Assembly (NCBI GenBank): GCA_021324655.1
Contig: JAJPIP010000068.1
Coordinates: 21,612-85,611 of the forward strand
Origin: Pseudomonadota bacterium
GTDB taxonomy: Bacteria > Chloroflexota > UBA5177
DNA length: 64,000 nucleotides
Direction: 5' to 3'
Shown piece by piece: positions 50,385-59,184 of this stretch; position 1 is the first letter of the stretch, and every line of letters starts with the position of its first letter. The position numbers and the translations under genes were made by a program. The notes below the pieces were generated by a model, which worked only from the letters and a program-made list of their open reading frames with translations, did no database searches and was not told the DNA's origin.

Positions 50385-51082
50385 GGCACGGAGAGGAAGC
50401 GTCCGCAATTCGGGCACGGCACGAGTGATTCGCGCGCGTGCTGCACGTCTTTGGGCGGGATGGTGACGTGGCAGGAGGAGCACACGCCACCGTCGACGGC
50501 CGAGACAGCGTGGCCGAGCGAGGAGCGCAGCCGTTGGTAGCGCTCAAGAGTGCGCGGGTCGAACGCGGCGGCGAGTTTCTCGCGCTCCTCCCGCATCCCG
50601 GCCAGCGCATCCACCATGCTCTCGATCTCCCGCGTGAGGGCCTCCCTATCGGCGTCCCAGCGCGCGCGTAGCTCGTTGGCCCTCCGCGCTGCGTCCGCGC
50701 TCTCCACACCGAGCGATTCAACGCGCTCCATGGCCTCCAGGCACCGCTCCTCTACCTGCCCCGCCGTCTCCCGGTAGTGCGCCAACTCGCGCTCGAGGGA
50801 TGCCAGCTCGCGCGGGTCGACGATCACGCCCGAGTACAGCCGGGTGTGATCGCGGCTGATGCGGGTCTCGAGATCGGCGAGTTCGGCCTCGAGGGAACGC
50901 TGCTCGGCCATCGCCTGGGCCAATTGGTCGCGCCGGGCTGCCGCGCCACGCTCCGCTGCGTCCAGCTCGGGGTTCTGCACCTGCCGGCGGCGTGCCTCGC
51001 GGATCGACGCCTCTTGTTGGGCGAGGTCACTGTCCAGGCGATCCAGGAGGTGGAGGTGCGCCCCGATGTTCATGCCCGCCAT
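50381..51082 (-). CDS. C4-type zinc-ribbon coiled-coil protein (DUF164 family)
   Basis: A 233-residue protein: residues 1-180 are a long coiled coil (RLDSDLAQQEASIREARRRQ, DPRELASLERELAHYRE) and the C-terminus has a zinc ribbon CSSCHVTIPP and CPNCGRFL. This is the conserved bacterial family often annotated as zf-RING_7. It is thought to bind nucleic acid; the role is unknown. It is the first gene before mutL, with a 4-bp overlap. Confidence 0.9.
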   Translation of the reverse strand: MAGMNIGAHLHLLDRLDSDLAQQEASIREARRRQVQNPELDAAERGAAARRDQLAQAMAEQRSLEAELADLETRISRDHTRLYSGVIVDPRELASLERELAHYRETAGQVEERCLEAMERVESLGVESADAARRANELRARWDADREALTREIESMVDALAGMREEREKLAAAFDPRTLERYQRLRSSLGHAVSAVDGGVCSSCHVTIPPKDVQHARESLVPCPNCGRFLSVP

Positions 51083-51120
51083 TATGGCACCTCACCCTTG
51101 CCCCTATTTCGGCCCTTTCC

Positions 51121-51456
51121 ATGCCACGCGCCTGCCCGGCAATGCGGGACTCTCGACTCCTCCCCCTTTCTCTTCCCACGCCGCTGCTACCCCCTCGCGA
51201 CTCCTGGGTCAACACCGGTCGGCTCACCCTCTACGCCGACGACGGATCCGCCGAGTGGCGCGAGTGCCGGCACGAGATCCGATCGGCCCGCTACGAGCTC
51301 CGCGCCGCCGAGACCATCGCCTGGCACGTCCCCGACCGCGACGGCCACGACGACTTCGTGGGCGCCCTCGCCGTCCACGCCCACGCCGCCAACCAGGCCG
51401 CCCCGCCGCCCTTCAGCTCCATCCTGCGGGGACCCAGTGACTGGAGCCCATGGTGA
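51121..51456 (+). pseudogene. Terminase large-subunit-like C-terminal remnant
   Basis: A frame with NTGRLTLYADDGSAEWRECR, then HEIRSARYELRAAETIAW and HVPDRDGHDDFVGALAVHAH. The last segment fits the C-terminal nuclease of phage terminases, where R-x-x-R-Y-x-L-R and G-H-D-D-F-x-x-S/A-L-A are typical. Everything upstream of it, including the ATPase, is missing, and the frame has no ribosome binding site. It is probably what is left of a prophage. It opens a stretch of accessory genes with lower GC. Confidence 0.5.
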
Positions 51457-51625
51457 CGCGTCAGTCCGCAGAGCACTGCCCCACATCTCCCAGGTTCCAC
51501 AGCAATAGTTCGGCGCCCTCTTCTACGATGCCCTGGTCGCGCCGTCAGACGTGCCCCCGTCTCACACCGCCTGAACTCTTACTCCACGCTACGAAAATCT
51601 GAGTAGTTACAACCCAAGCAGTGCC

Positions 51626-51653
51626 TTGACAACTTCCTGCCCCCTGCCACAAT
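51626..51653 (+). promoter_or_regulatory. Sigma-70-type promoter for the secreted protein gene at 51708
   Basis: TTGACA (51626-51631) and CACAAT (51648-51653) with a 16-bp spacer. The transcript would start near 51660, giving a 48-nt leader with AGGAGG at 51693. Confidence 0.6.
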
Positions 51654-51707
51654 GCGGCTCATCTCCGAATCTAGGAGAGCAAAACAACATTTAGGAGGGT
51701 GAAGCGC

Positions 51708-52343
51708 ATGAGGTCACTACGAGTCAAGGCTCTAATTGGAGCGCTGCTGGCCGCCGTCTGTCTGCTGGCGTTGCCTCAGCACCAAGCAAGTGCAGCGGGA
51801 TCGGTAGAGCCGGTTCACTCTATACAGGCTGCCCCGTCCACCAGCGTTCTCGTCGGCCAGAGAGTCACAATCACCGCGCAATGCGTGTCCAACTGCAACA
51901 TCAACACCTACGCAAACGTCGTGGACCTGACCACCGGACAGTTAGTGGCTAGCTGCTACGGCAAGCCCGTGTGCCAATACACAGTGTCCTACGACCTAGC
52001 CACCGCCCATGTCTACCAGGTTCGTGAGTACATCTTTGAGACCAACGGCATACCGGTTTCTAACGCCATAACCGTGACGTGGAACTGGACGTGGATCGTC
52101 CGTGTCTCCGAAGCCCTACTCTCCAAAGCTCTCGGCGAGCAGACTGCAGAGCAGATGGCGGTGATCTTTAGCGATTATCGCTGCGTGTCAGCAGCACTAC
52201 TAATAGCGATACCAGCGGTGATCAGCTTCTGGGATGGGGAGCTGACGTACGTGGAGATCGAGGGCCTCCTTACCCGATACTCGTACCCCCTAACCCAGAA
52301 TTGCGTGGGCGCCCTACAGCAGATCGTGGCGAGCAAGAACTAA
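51708..52343 (+). CDS. Secreted protein of unknown function
   Basis: A 211-residue exported protein. The signal peptide is VKALIGALLAAVCLLALP with cleavage near ASA at 30. The mature domain starts with a strand-rich segment (STSVLVGQRVTITAQCVSNC, YANVVDLTTG) with four Cys in the first 100 residues. The second half has two hydrophobic/amphipathic helices. No family known. GC content and codon use are lower than neighbours (many TA- and CA-rich codons), which together with the terminase remnant suggests acquired DNA. ATG 51708 lies 9 nt after AGGAGG; GTG 51699 is too close. Confidence 0.7.
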   Translation: MRSLRVKALIGALLAAVCLLALPQHQASAAGSVEPVHSIQAAPSTSVLVGQRVTITAQCVSNCNINTYANVVDLTTGQLVASCYGKPVCQYTVSYDLATAHVYQVREYIFETNGIPVSNAITVTWNWTWIVRVSEALLSKALGEQTAEQMAVIFSDYRCVSAALLIAIPAVISFWDGELTYVEIEGLLTRYSYPLTQNCVGALQQIVASKN

Positions 52344-52826
52344 GCTAACCGCCGGCGCGACTCCGGATGGCCCGCTCCCTCGCCCCGGCTGGCCGTAAGA
52401 GACGCTAGAAGTCGGGCCCCGCGACGATTACAGGCAAGCCGCGGGCGGAGCCAGGCATCCCGGCTCCGCCTGCCGCCCGGCGGGCCACGGCGTGCAGTCG
52501 ACCCCGCAAGCGCCCGGAGTCCGCCGGTTCTGCGATTCCCCCAGGGTTGATAGCGTCAGCCGCTGACGGAGGGACCGCTCCTCCACGCGCGGCGCCTTCT
52601 CACGCCGGATCTCCTTGATCGAAGTTCGCCAGACCCAGTTCACGGCAACAGGGATCATGATAAGAGTGAGGGAGTGAACGGGCCCGACTACAGGGCTGGT
52701 TACACATGGAGGAGTGGTGTGTCTGAGTTGGAAAGTCGCACTTAGTTGACAAGTTCATCACACACCCAGGGCAACGCTCGTGTGCCTCTCTGTTCCGCGC
52801 GGCGGTCGCGGCGCCTGCAATCGCCG
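52344..52826. other. Intergenic region with one hairpin
   Basis: No gene is convincing in these 483 bp. GGCGGAGCC (52444-52452) and GGCTCCGCC (52462-52470) form a 9-bp hairpin with a 9-nt loop and no T-run. A minus-strand frame of 76 codons near 52428-52658 has no recognisable features. Confidence 0.45.
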
Positions 52827-53285
52827 ATGAACGTCATCGGTTCCGTATTCCTCGCTATCGCCGTCGCGAGTGCCGTGGCTGGATGTTCCTCGAGCCTCCC
52901 TCGGCCTGCCTCCATGGCGGATGTGATCGCCTTCTGTGCCTCCCACCGGAACGCGCGCATCTCCAACGCTCAGGTTCACGGGTACTTCCGAGTGGCGATG
53001 GTCAACCAGGTGATGAGTACCTGGCAGCTGTATGGCCGGCTGTACAAGCAGCCCCCTACCACCCGCCACCCAGAGCCCAGCCTGCTTCTCCTGGATCCAT
53101 CCGTCGCGAGTGGACTGCCCTTTAGCTCTCCGGGCACGCTGGCTGGCACCCTATCCTTAAGGTGGGTGACCGTCCGCGGCCGGCTGATCTGCATGTATCG
53201 CCCACTGCTGCACGGAAAGGGGATGACGATGCCGGTGCCATACGACATCGGAGTTGTGGACATGCGCTCGATAAAGAATCAGTAG
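52827..53285 (+). CDS. Putative lipoprotein of unknown function
   Basis: A 152-residue protein from ATG 52827 (MNVIGSVFLAIAVASAVAGC, with a lipobox AVAGC ending at Cys20). The mature part has SMADVIAFCASHRNARISNA, later LAGTLSLRWVTVRG and a final PVPYDIGVVDM. The LRWVTVRGRLICMYRPLL strand pattern suggests an OB- or beta-barrel-like fold. No ribosome binding site is visible, so the start is less certain. Neighbours give no clue. Confidence 0.6.
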   Translation: MNVIGSVFLAIAVASAVAGCSSSLPRPASMADVIAFCASHRNARISNAQVHGYFRVAMVNQVMSTWQLYGRLYKQPPTTRHPEPSLLLLDPSVASGLPFSSPGTLAGTLSLRWVTVRGRLICMYRPLLHGKGMTMPVPYDIGVVDMRSIKNQ

Positions 53286-53563
53286 GGGTCGATCCACGCA
53301 ACTACCCCTGGCTCCTCAAACAATGCCCTCCCCAGGCGTCGTGACCCTGGTGCGCGTCTACCTGCCGACTCTGGAAATAACAGACACACACCGGGACCGC
53401 TACATTGCACCCCTGCAAAGGAGCGATCCCGCCTCGCTCGGGCCGGTACCCCGCCTCGACGGCTGAATCTCATCCCGCACTCCCTCAGCGGCAACTGCTG
53501 TGGCAGATCCCTCTACCCCTGGCGGCGGCATTGTGGTGAAAGCACGCCCCGACGATCGAACGA

Positions 53564-53845
53564 TCAGCCCCTCGACGCCCTGATCATCTCCGCAATCGGC
53601 CCGATCATCTCCCCCCGCACCCCCTGCCGCTCCAGGAACCGCTCGATCTCCGGCACCTCCAGATCCTCCACTGGCACGCCCAGCGCCTCGGCATACTTCT
53701 CCAGCGTCGCCCGCCGCTGCGTCGCTCGCCGGCCGCTCTCCATCAGAGAGACAGCCGCCTTCCCCACGCCCATCCGCTCCGCCAGTTCCTCCTGAGTCAT
53801 CCCCAGCGCCATCCGCCGCTCGCGGATCCGATCTCCCACACCCAT
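53564..53845 (-). CDS. XRE-family helix-turn-helix regulator
   Basis: A 93-residue regulator: MGVGDRIRERRMALGMTQEE, then LAERMGVGKAAVSLMESGRR and a short C-terminal helix pair ending MIGPIAEMIRASRG. This is a standard Cro/CI-type HTH with no extra domain, as in toxin-antitoxin or phage-derived repressors. A palindrome GGTATACC at 53852-53859 lies 6 nt before the start and may be both its operator and its -10 region. It is divergent from the M28 peptidase gene. Confidence 0.85.
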   Translation of the reverse strand: MGVGDRIRERRMALGMTQEELAERMGVGKAAVSLMESGRRATQRRATLEKYAEALGVPVEDLEVPEIERFLERQGVRGEMIGPIAEMIRASRG

Positions 53846-53851
53846 ACCCGG

Positions 53852-53859
53852 GGTATACC
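53852..53859. promoter_or_regulatory. Palindrome GGTATACC before the XRE gene
   Basis: A perfect 8-bp palindrome 6 nt upstream of the XRE start. TATACC on the minus strand would be a -10 box for a leaderless transcript, and the same site could bind the regulator itself. Confidence 0.35.
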
Positions 53860-53984
53860 AAGTATGAATAATCCAGCCGATGCTCCTCGGTGTCCTCAAA
53901 CTCATGCGGGCGATCGAAGCCGATGACCCCCACTGCCGCGTCAAAATCCCCCCATTTTGCTTATGGTTGCCGGTATCAGGGCCG

Positions 53985-53990
53985 TACAAT
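53985..53990 (+). promoter_or_regulatory. Possible -10 box of a leaderless M28 peptidase gene
   Basis: TACAAT ends 5 nt before the GTG start at 53996 and no ribosome binding site precedes it. A clear -35 box at 16-18 bp is not seen. Confidence 0.4.
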
Positions 53991-53995
53991 AGCCC

Positions 53996-55450
53996 GTGCG
54001 CTTTCTCACCATCCTGCTGGCTTCCCTCATCCTGCTCCCCCTTCCCCGATCCGGTTCACATCCCGACTCCGCCACCTCCGCGACCGCGGTCATGCAGACC
54101 CTGAAGGCCTACTCTGATGCCTACTGGGCCCGCGTCGCCGGGCGGGACGATAGCCTGCCGCCGCACGTCAACGGTCATGACGAACTGGGGACTCGCTGGC
54201 TGCACGACATGCGCGCCGCTCTGCGTGGCGTGCCCTTTCTTGCCATCCGGCAGGAGTTCAAAACCCCCGGCTTCAAGAACCTGCCGGCCGACCGGCCCGG
54301 CGTCAACCTGATCGTTGCCGTGCCCGGTACACGGGCGCCGGACCAGTCGGTCATCGTCGGGACGCACTATGACGGCGAGCCGTTCTCGAAGGGCTCGGCG
54401 TATGACGATACCAGCGGAGTGGCGATCACCCTCCAGGTGGCGCGTCTCATGGCGCCGATCTGGCACGCGCAGGGTCTTCCCGCGCGCACCGTGGAGTTCG
54501 TGCTCTTTGATGCCGAGGAGCAAGGAATGATCGGATCGGAAGCGTACGTGCAGCGCATGCAGCACGGGGCGCTCCTGCCACGCCCCGCCCTGATGATCGA
54601 CGAGGAGCAAAACGGCGTTGGGTACCCGGTCCGTCCCTTTGGCCTGCTCAGCAATGAACCGCTGCCGGCTTTTGCCTGGACGAGCGATCCCCTACCACCC
54701 GTTCTCGGGAAGATTCACCCGATTCCAGCGGCACAGCGGCGCCTTCTGCACAGCCAGCTGGTCGACGCCCGCGGTGCAGTCTTCCGCCGCCTGCATGCCG
54801 CCGTCTCACCGCTCCGCTTCCAGGGCGGCGCTGCCCCCGCTTTCACGTCCGCCGATGAATCGCTGGTGCGTATTGGGAGAGTCAACATCTGCTGCAGCGA
54901 CAACGCGCCGTTTGAAGTGGCCGGGTATCCCAACGTGACGTTTGCGGGAGATGCCGGCTATTACGACCGCAACCCCCCGCCGTGGGCGTACCCCTTCGAC
55001 CAGCCGCAGGACACCTTCACCACCCTGGCCTGCGATACGGGTGGATCGCCCACCCCGTCGCCGGCCCTCGCCGCCGCGCTGGACTTGCCGGTCCAGCTGA
55101 CGCTTGAGCTGCTGCACGATAACGCTCCACCGTCCGGCAGGGTCGGTCCTCCCGCCGTGCTGTCGCCGCAGGTTGCCGTGGCCGGAACCGCGCTGCATCT
55201 GGCCGTGAGCACCGGCGGGACGGTTCATTACGACTTCGGCGACGGCACGCGTGGCACGAACCCGGTTCACACGTACCGGCGTCCGGGCCATTACAAGCTG
55301 CGTGTCATCGACGGTCGCCGGTCGGCGGTGCAGACCATTGTGGTGCGGAAGCAGGCGCTGGGCCCGGACGTTCCCCTCGGCGTGATCGGACCGCCGCCGA
55401 TCCGCCCCTGGCACCCCGATGCCCTGAGTGGCGTGGCGGGGTGTCCCTAG
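53996..55450 (+). CDS. Secreted M28-family metallopeptidase with PKD domain
   Basis: A 484-residue exported protein. A signal peptide (MRFLTILLASLILLPLPRSG) precedes an M28 domain with ligands in VGTHYDGEPFSKGSAYDDTS, the catalytic pair DAEEQGMIGSEAYV and the Asp in LMIDEEQNG. The last ligand position, normally His in a Y-H-T-P-x-D-T motif, is Asp here (YPFDQPQDTF). A C-terminal PKD domain has HYDFGDGTRGTNPVHTYRRP. M28 enzymes are zinc aminopeptidases. It is divergent from the XRE gene, which may regulate it. GTG start, probably leaderless. Confidence 0.85.
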   Translation: MRFLTILLASLILLPLPRSGSHPDSATSATAVMQTLKAYSDAYWARVAGRDDSLPPHVNGHDELGTRWLHDMRAALRGVPFLAIRQEFKTPGFKNLPADRPGVNLIVAVPGTRAPDQSVIVGTHYDGEPFSKGSAYDDTSGVAITLQVARLMAPIWHAQGLPARTVEFVLFDAEEQGMIGSEAYVQRMQHGALLPRPALMIDEEQNGVGYPVRPFGLLSNEPLPAFAWTSDPLPPVLGKIHPIPAAQRRLLHSQLVDARGAVFRRLHAAVSPLRFQGGAAPAFTSADESLVRIGRVNICCSDNAPFEVAGYPNVTFAGDAGYYDRNPPPWAYPFDQPQDTFTTLACDTGGSPTPSPALAAALDLPVQLTLELLHDNAPPSGRVGPPAVLSPQVAVAGTALHLAVSTGGTVHYDFGDGTRGTNPVHTYRRPGHYKLRVIDGRRSAVQTIVVRKQALGPDVPLGVIGPPPIRPWHPDALSGVAGCP

Positions 55451-55453
55451 ACC

Positions 55454-55918
55454 TCAGTCCGCGTGGAAGCTCCGCAACATGTGCAGCATGCTCTTGCGCA
55501 CGGAGGTGAACCGATCGGCGTAGGACATCGTCAGGTGCCAGACGCGGCCGTTGATGCGCATGCTCACCTGCTCCTCGGTCCAGCTCTCGCTCATGCCCCG
55601 GAAGCTGGCATGGATGAGCGGCCACTGCTGCCCCATGATGCGGATCGAGCCATCACGCCAGACATTGTGGGCGCCGATTGAGCGTAGGTAGACGGCCGCG
55701 TTCGCCTGATCGCCGTCGCAATAGACGTTGACGTTCGTGACGGAGTCGCCGTAGGGCGGGAAGAAGTAGTCCACCCGGTGATGCTGGGAATCGGGTAGCA
55801 CCACATGGCTGTACGAGGACGGCCGCATGATCGTGTACCGGTAAATGTGGCTGTGGAAGGGGATCCAGTGGAGAGAGATCCCCGTGATGAGGATCGCTGC
55901 CCAGCGGTGGGACGCCAT
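55454..55918 (-). CDS. Exported or membrane-anchored protein of unknown function
   Basis: A 154-residue protein. The N-terminus MASHRWAAILITGISLHWIP is hydrophobic enough for an anchor or signal. The mature part has RVDYFFPPYGDSVTNVNVYC and ends WHLTMSYADRFTSVRKSMLH. No family known. It has no ribosome binding site; a promoter with -10 box 6 nt before the ATG suggests a leaderless mRNA. It converges on the M28 gene 3 bp away and is divergent from the histidine kinase gene. Confidence 0.65.
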   Translation of the reverse strand: MASHRWAAILITGISLHWIPFHSHIYRYTIMRPSSYSHVVLPDSQHHRVDYFFPPYGDSVTNVNVYCDGDQANAAVYLRSIGAHNVWRDGSIRIMGQQWPLIHASFRGMSESWTEEQVSMRINGRVWHLTMSYADRFTSVRKSMLHMLRSFHAD

Positions 55919-55923
55919 GAACG

Positions 55924-55952
55924 ATACTAGTCCGAGTTGTCAGGCAATGCAA
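55924..55952 (-). promoter_or_regulatory. Promoter of the 55918 gene, leaderless type
   Basis: On the minus strand, TTGCAT (55952-55947) and TAGTAT (55929-55924) with a 17-bp spacer; the expected transcription start coincides with the ATG at 55918. Confidence 0.5.
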
Positions 55953-55978
55953 CCTAGATAGACGCTATCCTGTCTCGC

Positions 55979-57760
55979 ATGTCCCCCTTCCATATTCCTT
56001 CGCTGCGCTGGCGGTTGGTCGCTATCATGTGTGTCGCCTACGTCGTGGTGGCCATTGTGAGCGGCGCCGTCAGCTATAGCGCGCAGCGCTCGGGTCTGCG
56101 GCAGCAGTTGACGGCGCGAGCGCGCAGCGACGCGGCGATCCTGGCGGCCGGCGCCGCCGGTCCCGTCAGCGTGGGAGGGTTGAAAAACCGGCAGGTGCTG
56201 ATTGACTTTGTCTCCGCGGTGCAGAGCACGGAGCGGCTCACCTCGATCATCATCCGCGGTCCCGACGGCTGCGTCTTGACGCCGCCGCGCATGAAGGGCT
56301 GTAAGCCGTTCTTGACCATCCAGGCGCGTACCTCCATTCTTCCGAACGGCAACGCGATGGCGGTTGCTCCCATCATTCCGACCGGCGCGGCAACGCTCGC
56401 CGGGTATGTCACGGTCGAACTCTCCGGGAAGACGGTCTCCGACTCGTTGCACCAGGACCTGATGGTGGACGCTCTGGTTGCCTTTATCGGTCTGCTTATC
56501 TTCCTGCTGCTCTCCCTCGTCATCGCCGGCTACATCCTCGGCCCCGTGATGAGCCTGGCGCGCGCCGCGTCGGCGATCCGCCATGGTGAGCTGACGGCGC
56601 GGGTGCCGACACAGGGCTCCACGGAGCTCTCCGATCTGGCCGGAGCCTTCAACGAGATGGCGGCCTCACTGGAGCGCCGCATCGAGCAACTCTCCCTGCT
56701 GGCCGATACCGGTGCCATCCTCCCCAGTACCCTCCAGGCCCATGAGGATGCACGCCCTCTCCTGCAGTCGTTCGCGCGCACCCTTGGCGCCTGCGCCGCC
56801 GGCATGCCGGATCGCGACGATCTATGGTGGGACGACGGCAAGAGCACGTGCCGGGATGCGGCGCGGGCGCTGGGCGGGGTGGGAACGCCGACGCTGGCAC
56901 AGCGCGGCGAGGCCGTTCTGCTGGCCCTGCCGGTCCCGCAGGGCGTCTTCGTGCTGGCACGCGAGGGACGCGCGTTCTCGCGGGACGAGCAACAGGTGGC
57001 GGCCAACTTTGCTTTCCAGCTGGGGATCGCCGCGGAGAATGTCAGACTCTTTGAAGCCCAGCAGGAAGCGTTGAACGTCAAGGATCAGTTTCTGTCCATC
57101 GTGTCGCACGAGCTCCGCACGCCCCTCACCGCCATGAAGGGGTACGCTCAGATGCTCCGCCGCCGCCTGGCCGACGATCCCGACGGCCAGCGCTTTGCCG
57201 CCAGCATCGACGCCCAGGTCACGCGGCTCAGCCGTCTGGTCGACGATTTGCTCGACGTGACGCGGTTCGCCCGCAGCCAGTTCGAGCTGACACGGCGACC
57301 CATGGATCTGCGGCCGGCGCTGGAAGAAGCCGTCAACCGGTTCAGCATCATTGCCCCGAACCACACCTTCCGATTGGAGGTGACCGATGGTGATCTGCAC
57401 GGTGAATGGGACCGCGACCGGTTGGAGCAGGTGTTGAACAATCTGATCGGCAATGCCGTCAAGTACTCGCCGAACGGCGGCGAAGTACTGGTGCGAGCCG
57501 GGCGAACGGACCACGAGATCACCATTGCGGTGCACGATCAGGGGGTAGGCATCCCGCCGGAGGAGCAGTCACAGGTGTTTGACCGCTTCTACCGGAGCGC
57601 CGGCACCCAGAATGTCAAAGGAATGGGCCTTGGCCTCTATGTGACGCGCCGCGTCATCGAGGCGCACGGTGGCACTGTGGGAGTGCGCAGCGAGCCGGGG
57701 GCCGGCAGCGAGTTTTACTTCACGCTGCCCGTGGTCGGCGCGGGGGTGGCCGCGTCATAA
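55979..57760 (+). CDS. Orphan sensor histidine kinase with HAMP and GAF-like domains
   Basis: A 593-residue membrane kinase. TM1 is near residues 12-32, an extracytoplasmic sensor domain of about 125 residues follows ([20 protein letters not shown]), TM2 is near 160-182 ([20 protein letters not shown]), then HAMP ([17 protein letters not shown]), a GAF-like segment (about 240-355) and the kinase core: [42 protein letters not shown] and [18 protein letters not shown]. No response regulator gene is adjacent, so it is an orphan in this window. The tRNA-Pro terminator lies at its end. Confidence 0.9.
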   Translation: MSPFHIPSLRWRLVAIMCVAYVVVAIVSGAVSYSAQRSGLRQQLTARARSDAAILAAGAAGPVSVGGLKNRQVLIDFVSAVQSTERLTSIIIRGPDGCVLTPPRMKGCKPFLTIQARTSILPNGNAMAVAPIIPTGAATLAGYVTVELSGKTVSDSLHQDLMVDALVAFIGLLIFLLLSLVIAGYILGPVMSLARAASAIRHGELTARVPTQGSTELSDLAGAFNEMAASLERRIEQLSLLADTGAILPSTLQAHEDARPLLQSFARTLGACAAGMPDRDDLWWDDGKSTCRDAARALGGVGTPTLAQRGEAVLLALPVPQGVFVLAREGRAFSRDEQQVAANFAFQLGIAAENVRLFEAQQEALNVKDQFLSIVSHELRTPLTAMKGYAQMLRRRLADDPDGQRFAASIDAQVTRLSRLVDDLLDVTRFARSQFELTRRPMDLRPALEEAVNRFSIIAPNHTFRLEVTDGDLHGEWDRDRLEQVLNNLIGNAVKYSPNGGEVLVRAGRTDHEITIAVHDQGVGIPPEEQSQVFDRFYRSAGTQNVKGMGLGLYVTRRVIEAHGGTVGVRSEPGAGSEFYFTLPVVGAGVAAS

Positions 57761-57781
57761 AAAAGGGCCCCGGAGAGGCCC
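57759..57781 (-). terminator. Rho-independent terminator of tRNA-Pro
   Basis: On the minus strand, GGGCC pairs with GGCCC around a 7-nt loop, then runs into six T residues. It closes the tRNA transcript, immediately after the end of the histidine kinase gene. Confidence 0.8.
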
Positions 57782-57800
57782 TGCGTTGTGGACGGTTAGC

Positions 57801-57877
<77 letters not shown>

Positions 57878-57889
57878 AGGTCGCACGCC

Positions 57890-57919
57890 AGTCTAGAGGG
57901 TTTCCTCGGAGACGGGCAA
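57890..57919 (-). promoter_or_regulatory. Probable promoter of tRNA-Pro
   Basis: On the minus strand, TTGCCC (57919-57914) and TAGACT (57895-57890) with an 18-bp spacer, just before the tRNA. Confidence 0.45.
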
Positions 57920-57941
57920 GGGGTCAGGGGTCGGTGATCTG

Positions 57942-58472
57942 CTACCCTGCCGCCGCGTATTGATCCATACACTCCTGCGCCGTGCAGGTCAAAACCACCA
58001 GGCGGGTGGCTTCGATACTGGCGACGGCGCTGAGCGGGATAAACAGACGGCGGGTGCCGAAGCCCAGGATGCCGCCGTGATCGACTTCGAAGACCGGCTC
58101 GTCGCCGATGTCCGTCGCCGGCTCCGTGATCGCGATCTCCTCGCGGATGAGCACCTCGCCGGCCGCCTCCGCGTCGCTCGTCCCGGCGACGACGCGCTGT
58201 TCATCACCCAGCGCTCCGGCGCCGCCCTCCGTGCCGGGATCGGCATAGACGCGCTCCTCGTCGCCGAGCGTTTCCGGTCCGCCGCCGGTTCCGGTATCTG
58301 TGTAGACCCGGCTCTCGTCACCGAGCGTCCCGAATCCGCCGCCGGTCTCTTCGTTGCGCCGCAGCGGAGGTGGTATCCGTCCCTTCGGGAAGATCTCTTT
58401 CACCGTTCCAATTTGCTGCCCGTCATCGCTGTAGACGGTCATGCCGGGCTCGATGTCCTTGATTTTGACCAC
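57942..58472 (-). CDS. PRC-barrel-like protein with three internal 19-residue repeats
   Basis: A 176-residue protein starting at GTG 58472 behind AAAGGAGG. The N-terminal VKIKDIEPGMTVYSDDGQQI and IGTVKEIFPKG and the C-terminal RRLFIPLSAVASIEATRLVV look like the two halves of a PRC-barrel/DUF2171-type domain. Between them lies a hydrophilic insert with three near-repeats: LGDESRVYTDTGTGG, LGDEERVYADPGTEGG and LGDEQRVVAGT, spaced 19 residues apart. Function unknown; PRC barrels bind RNA or partner proteins. Confidence 0.7.
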   Translation of the reverse strand: MVKIKDIEPGMTVYSDDGQQIGTVKEIFPKGRIPPPLRRNEETGGGFGTLGDESRVYTDTGTGGGPETLGDEERVYADPGTEGGAGALGDEQRVVAGTSDAEAAGEVLIREEIAITEPATDIGDEPVFEVDHGGILGFGTRRLFIPLSAVASIEATRLVVLTCTAQECMDQYAAAG

Positions 58473-58545
58473 TGAGGCGCCTCCTTTGGGCAGTACCATC
58501 CGACGCGGCGAGGAGGCGGGCGAGTGTCCGCCCGCCTCCTCAGGA

Positions 58546-59184
58546 CTACGCCCGCGTGAACGGGAAGACGGGGAGAATGACCCGTCCAAACGTGCTGTTC
58601 GTCACACCGGCAAAGGATGTGTAAAAAGCGACGAGCGCCGTCGCCAGACCCAGCCAGCCGCCGACGGCGGTGAGGCCGCTGCCCGGTGCCGCATCACCCA
58701 GCGCGCCGAGCCACAGGGCAATGAAGGTGAGAGCGAGCAACAGAAAGACGAGAGCGACCGCGCCGTTGGTGCGTAGCGAGGCGACGAACATGTAGGTGGT
58801 GAAAAGGGCCCAGGCAAAGAGGAACCAGATGGTCCCATTGCCACCGTAGAAGATGACCGCGCTGCCGGCGGCCAGCGGCCGTCCCACGATCTGCAAAGCG
58901 ATCATGATCGCCAGGCCCATCCAGAACGCGCCGAACGAGCCGAAGGCGGTGGCGCCGAAGGTGTTGCGGTTGCGGAACTCCCACATGCCCGCCGCGAATT
59001 GGGCGAGACCGCCGTAGAAGAACGCCATGCCCACCCAGACGAGATCGCCCGGGGTTTTGAGGAGGCCGGCATTCGCCGCGCTCAACAGAAGGGTGGTGAG
59101 CGCGAATCCGGCCAGTCCCAGTGGTGCGGGATCGGCAGCGGGTGGTGCGACGGTCGCGGTAGGTGCCTCTAGATTGGTTGCCAT
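58546..59184 (-). CDS. GPR1/FUN34/YaaH (SatP) family acetate/succinate transporter
   Basis: A 212-residue protein with six membrane helices. The signature ADPAPLGLAGFALTTLLLSA directly precedes the first helix, as in all SatP proteins (N-P-A-P-L-G-L). Later helices include GMAFFYGGLAQFAAGMWEFR with the N-T-F-G-A-T motif after it. It likely moves acetate or ammonium-linked small acids with protons across the inner membrane. AAGGAGGAG precedes ATG 59184. It is upstream of the PRC-barrel-like gene, with a 73-bp gap. Confidence 0.9.
   Translation of the reverse strand: MATNLEAPTATVAPPAADPAPLGLAGFALTTLLLSAANAGLLKTPGDLVWVGMAFFYGGLAQFAAGMWEFRNRNTFGATAFGSFGAFWMGLAIMIALQIVGRPLAAGSAVIFYGGNGTIWFLFAWALFTTYMFVASLRTNGAVALVFLLLALTFIALWLGALGDAAPGSGLTAVGGWLGLATALVAFYTSFAGVTNSTFGRVILPVFPFTRA

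Noticed and set aside
52428..52658. 76-codon minus-strand frame
   Set aside because: No ribosome binding site, no recognisable motif and a hairpin inside; not distinguishable from chance.
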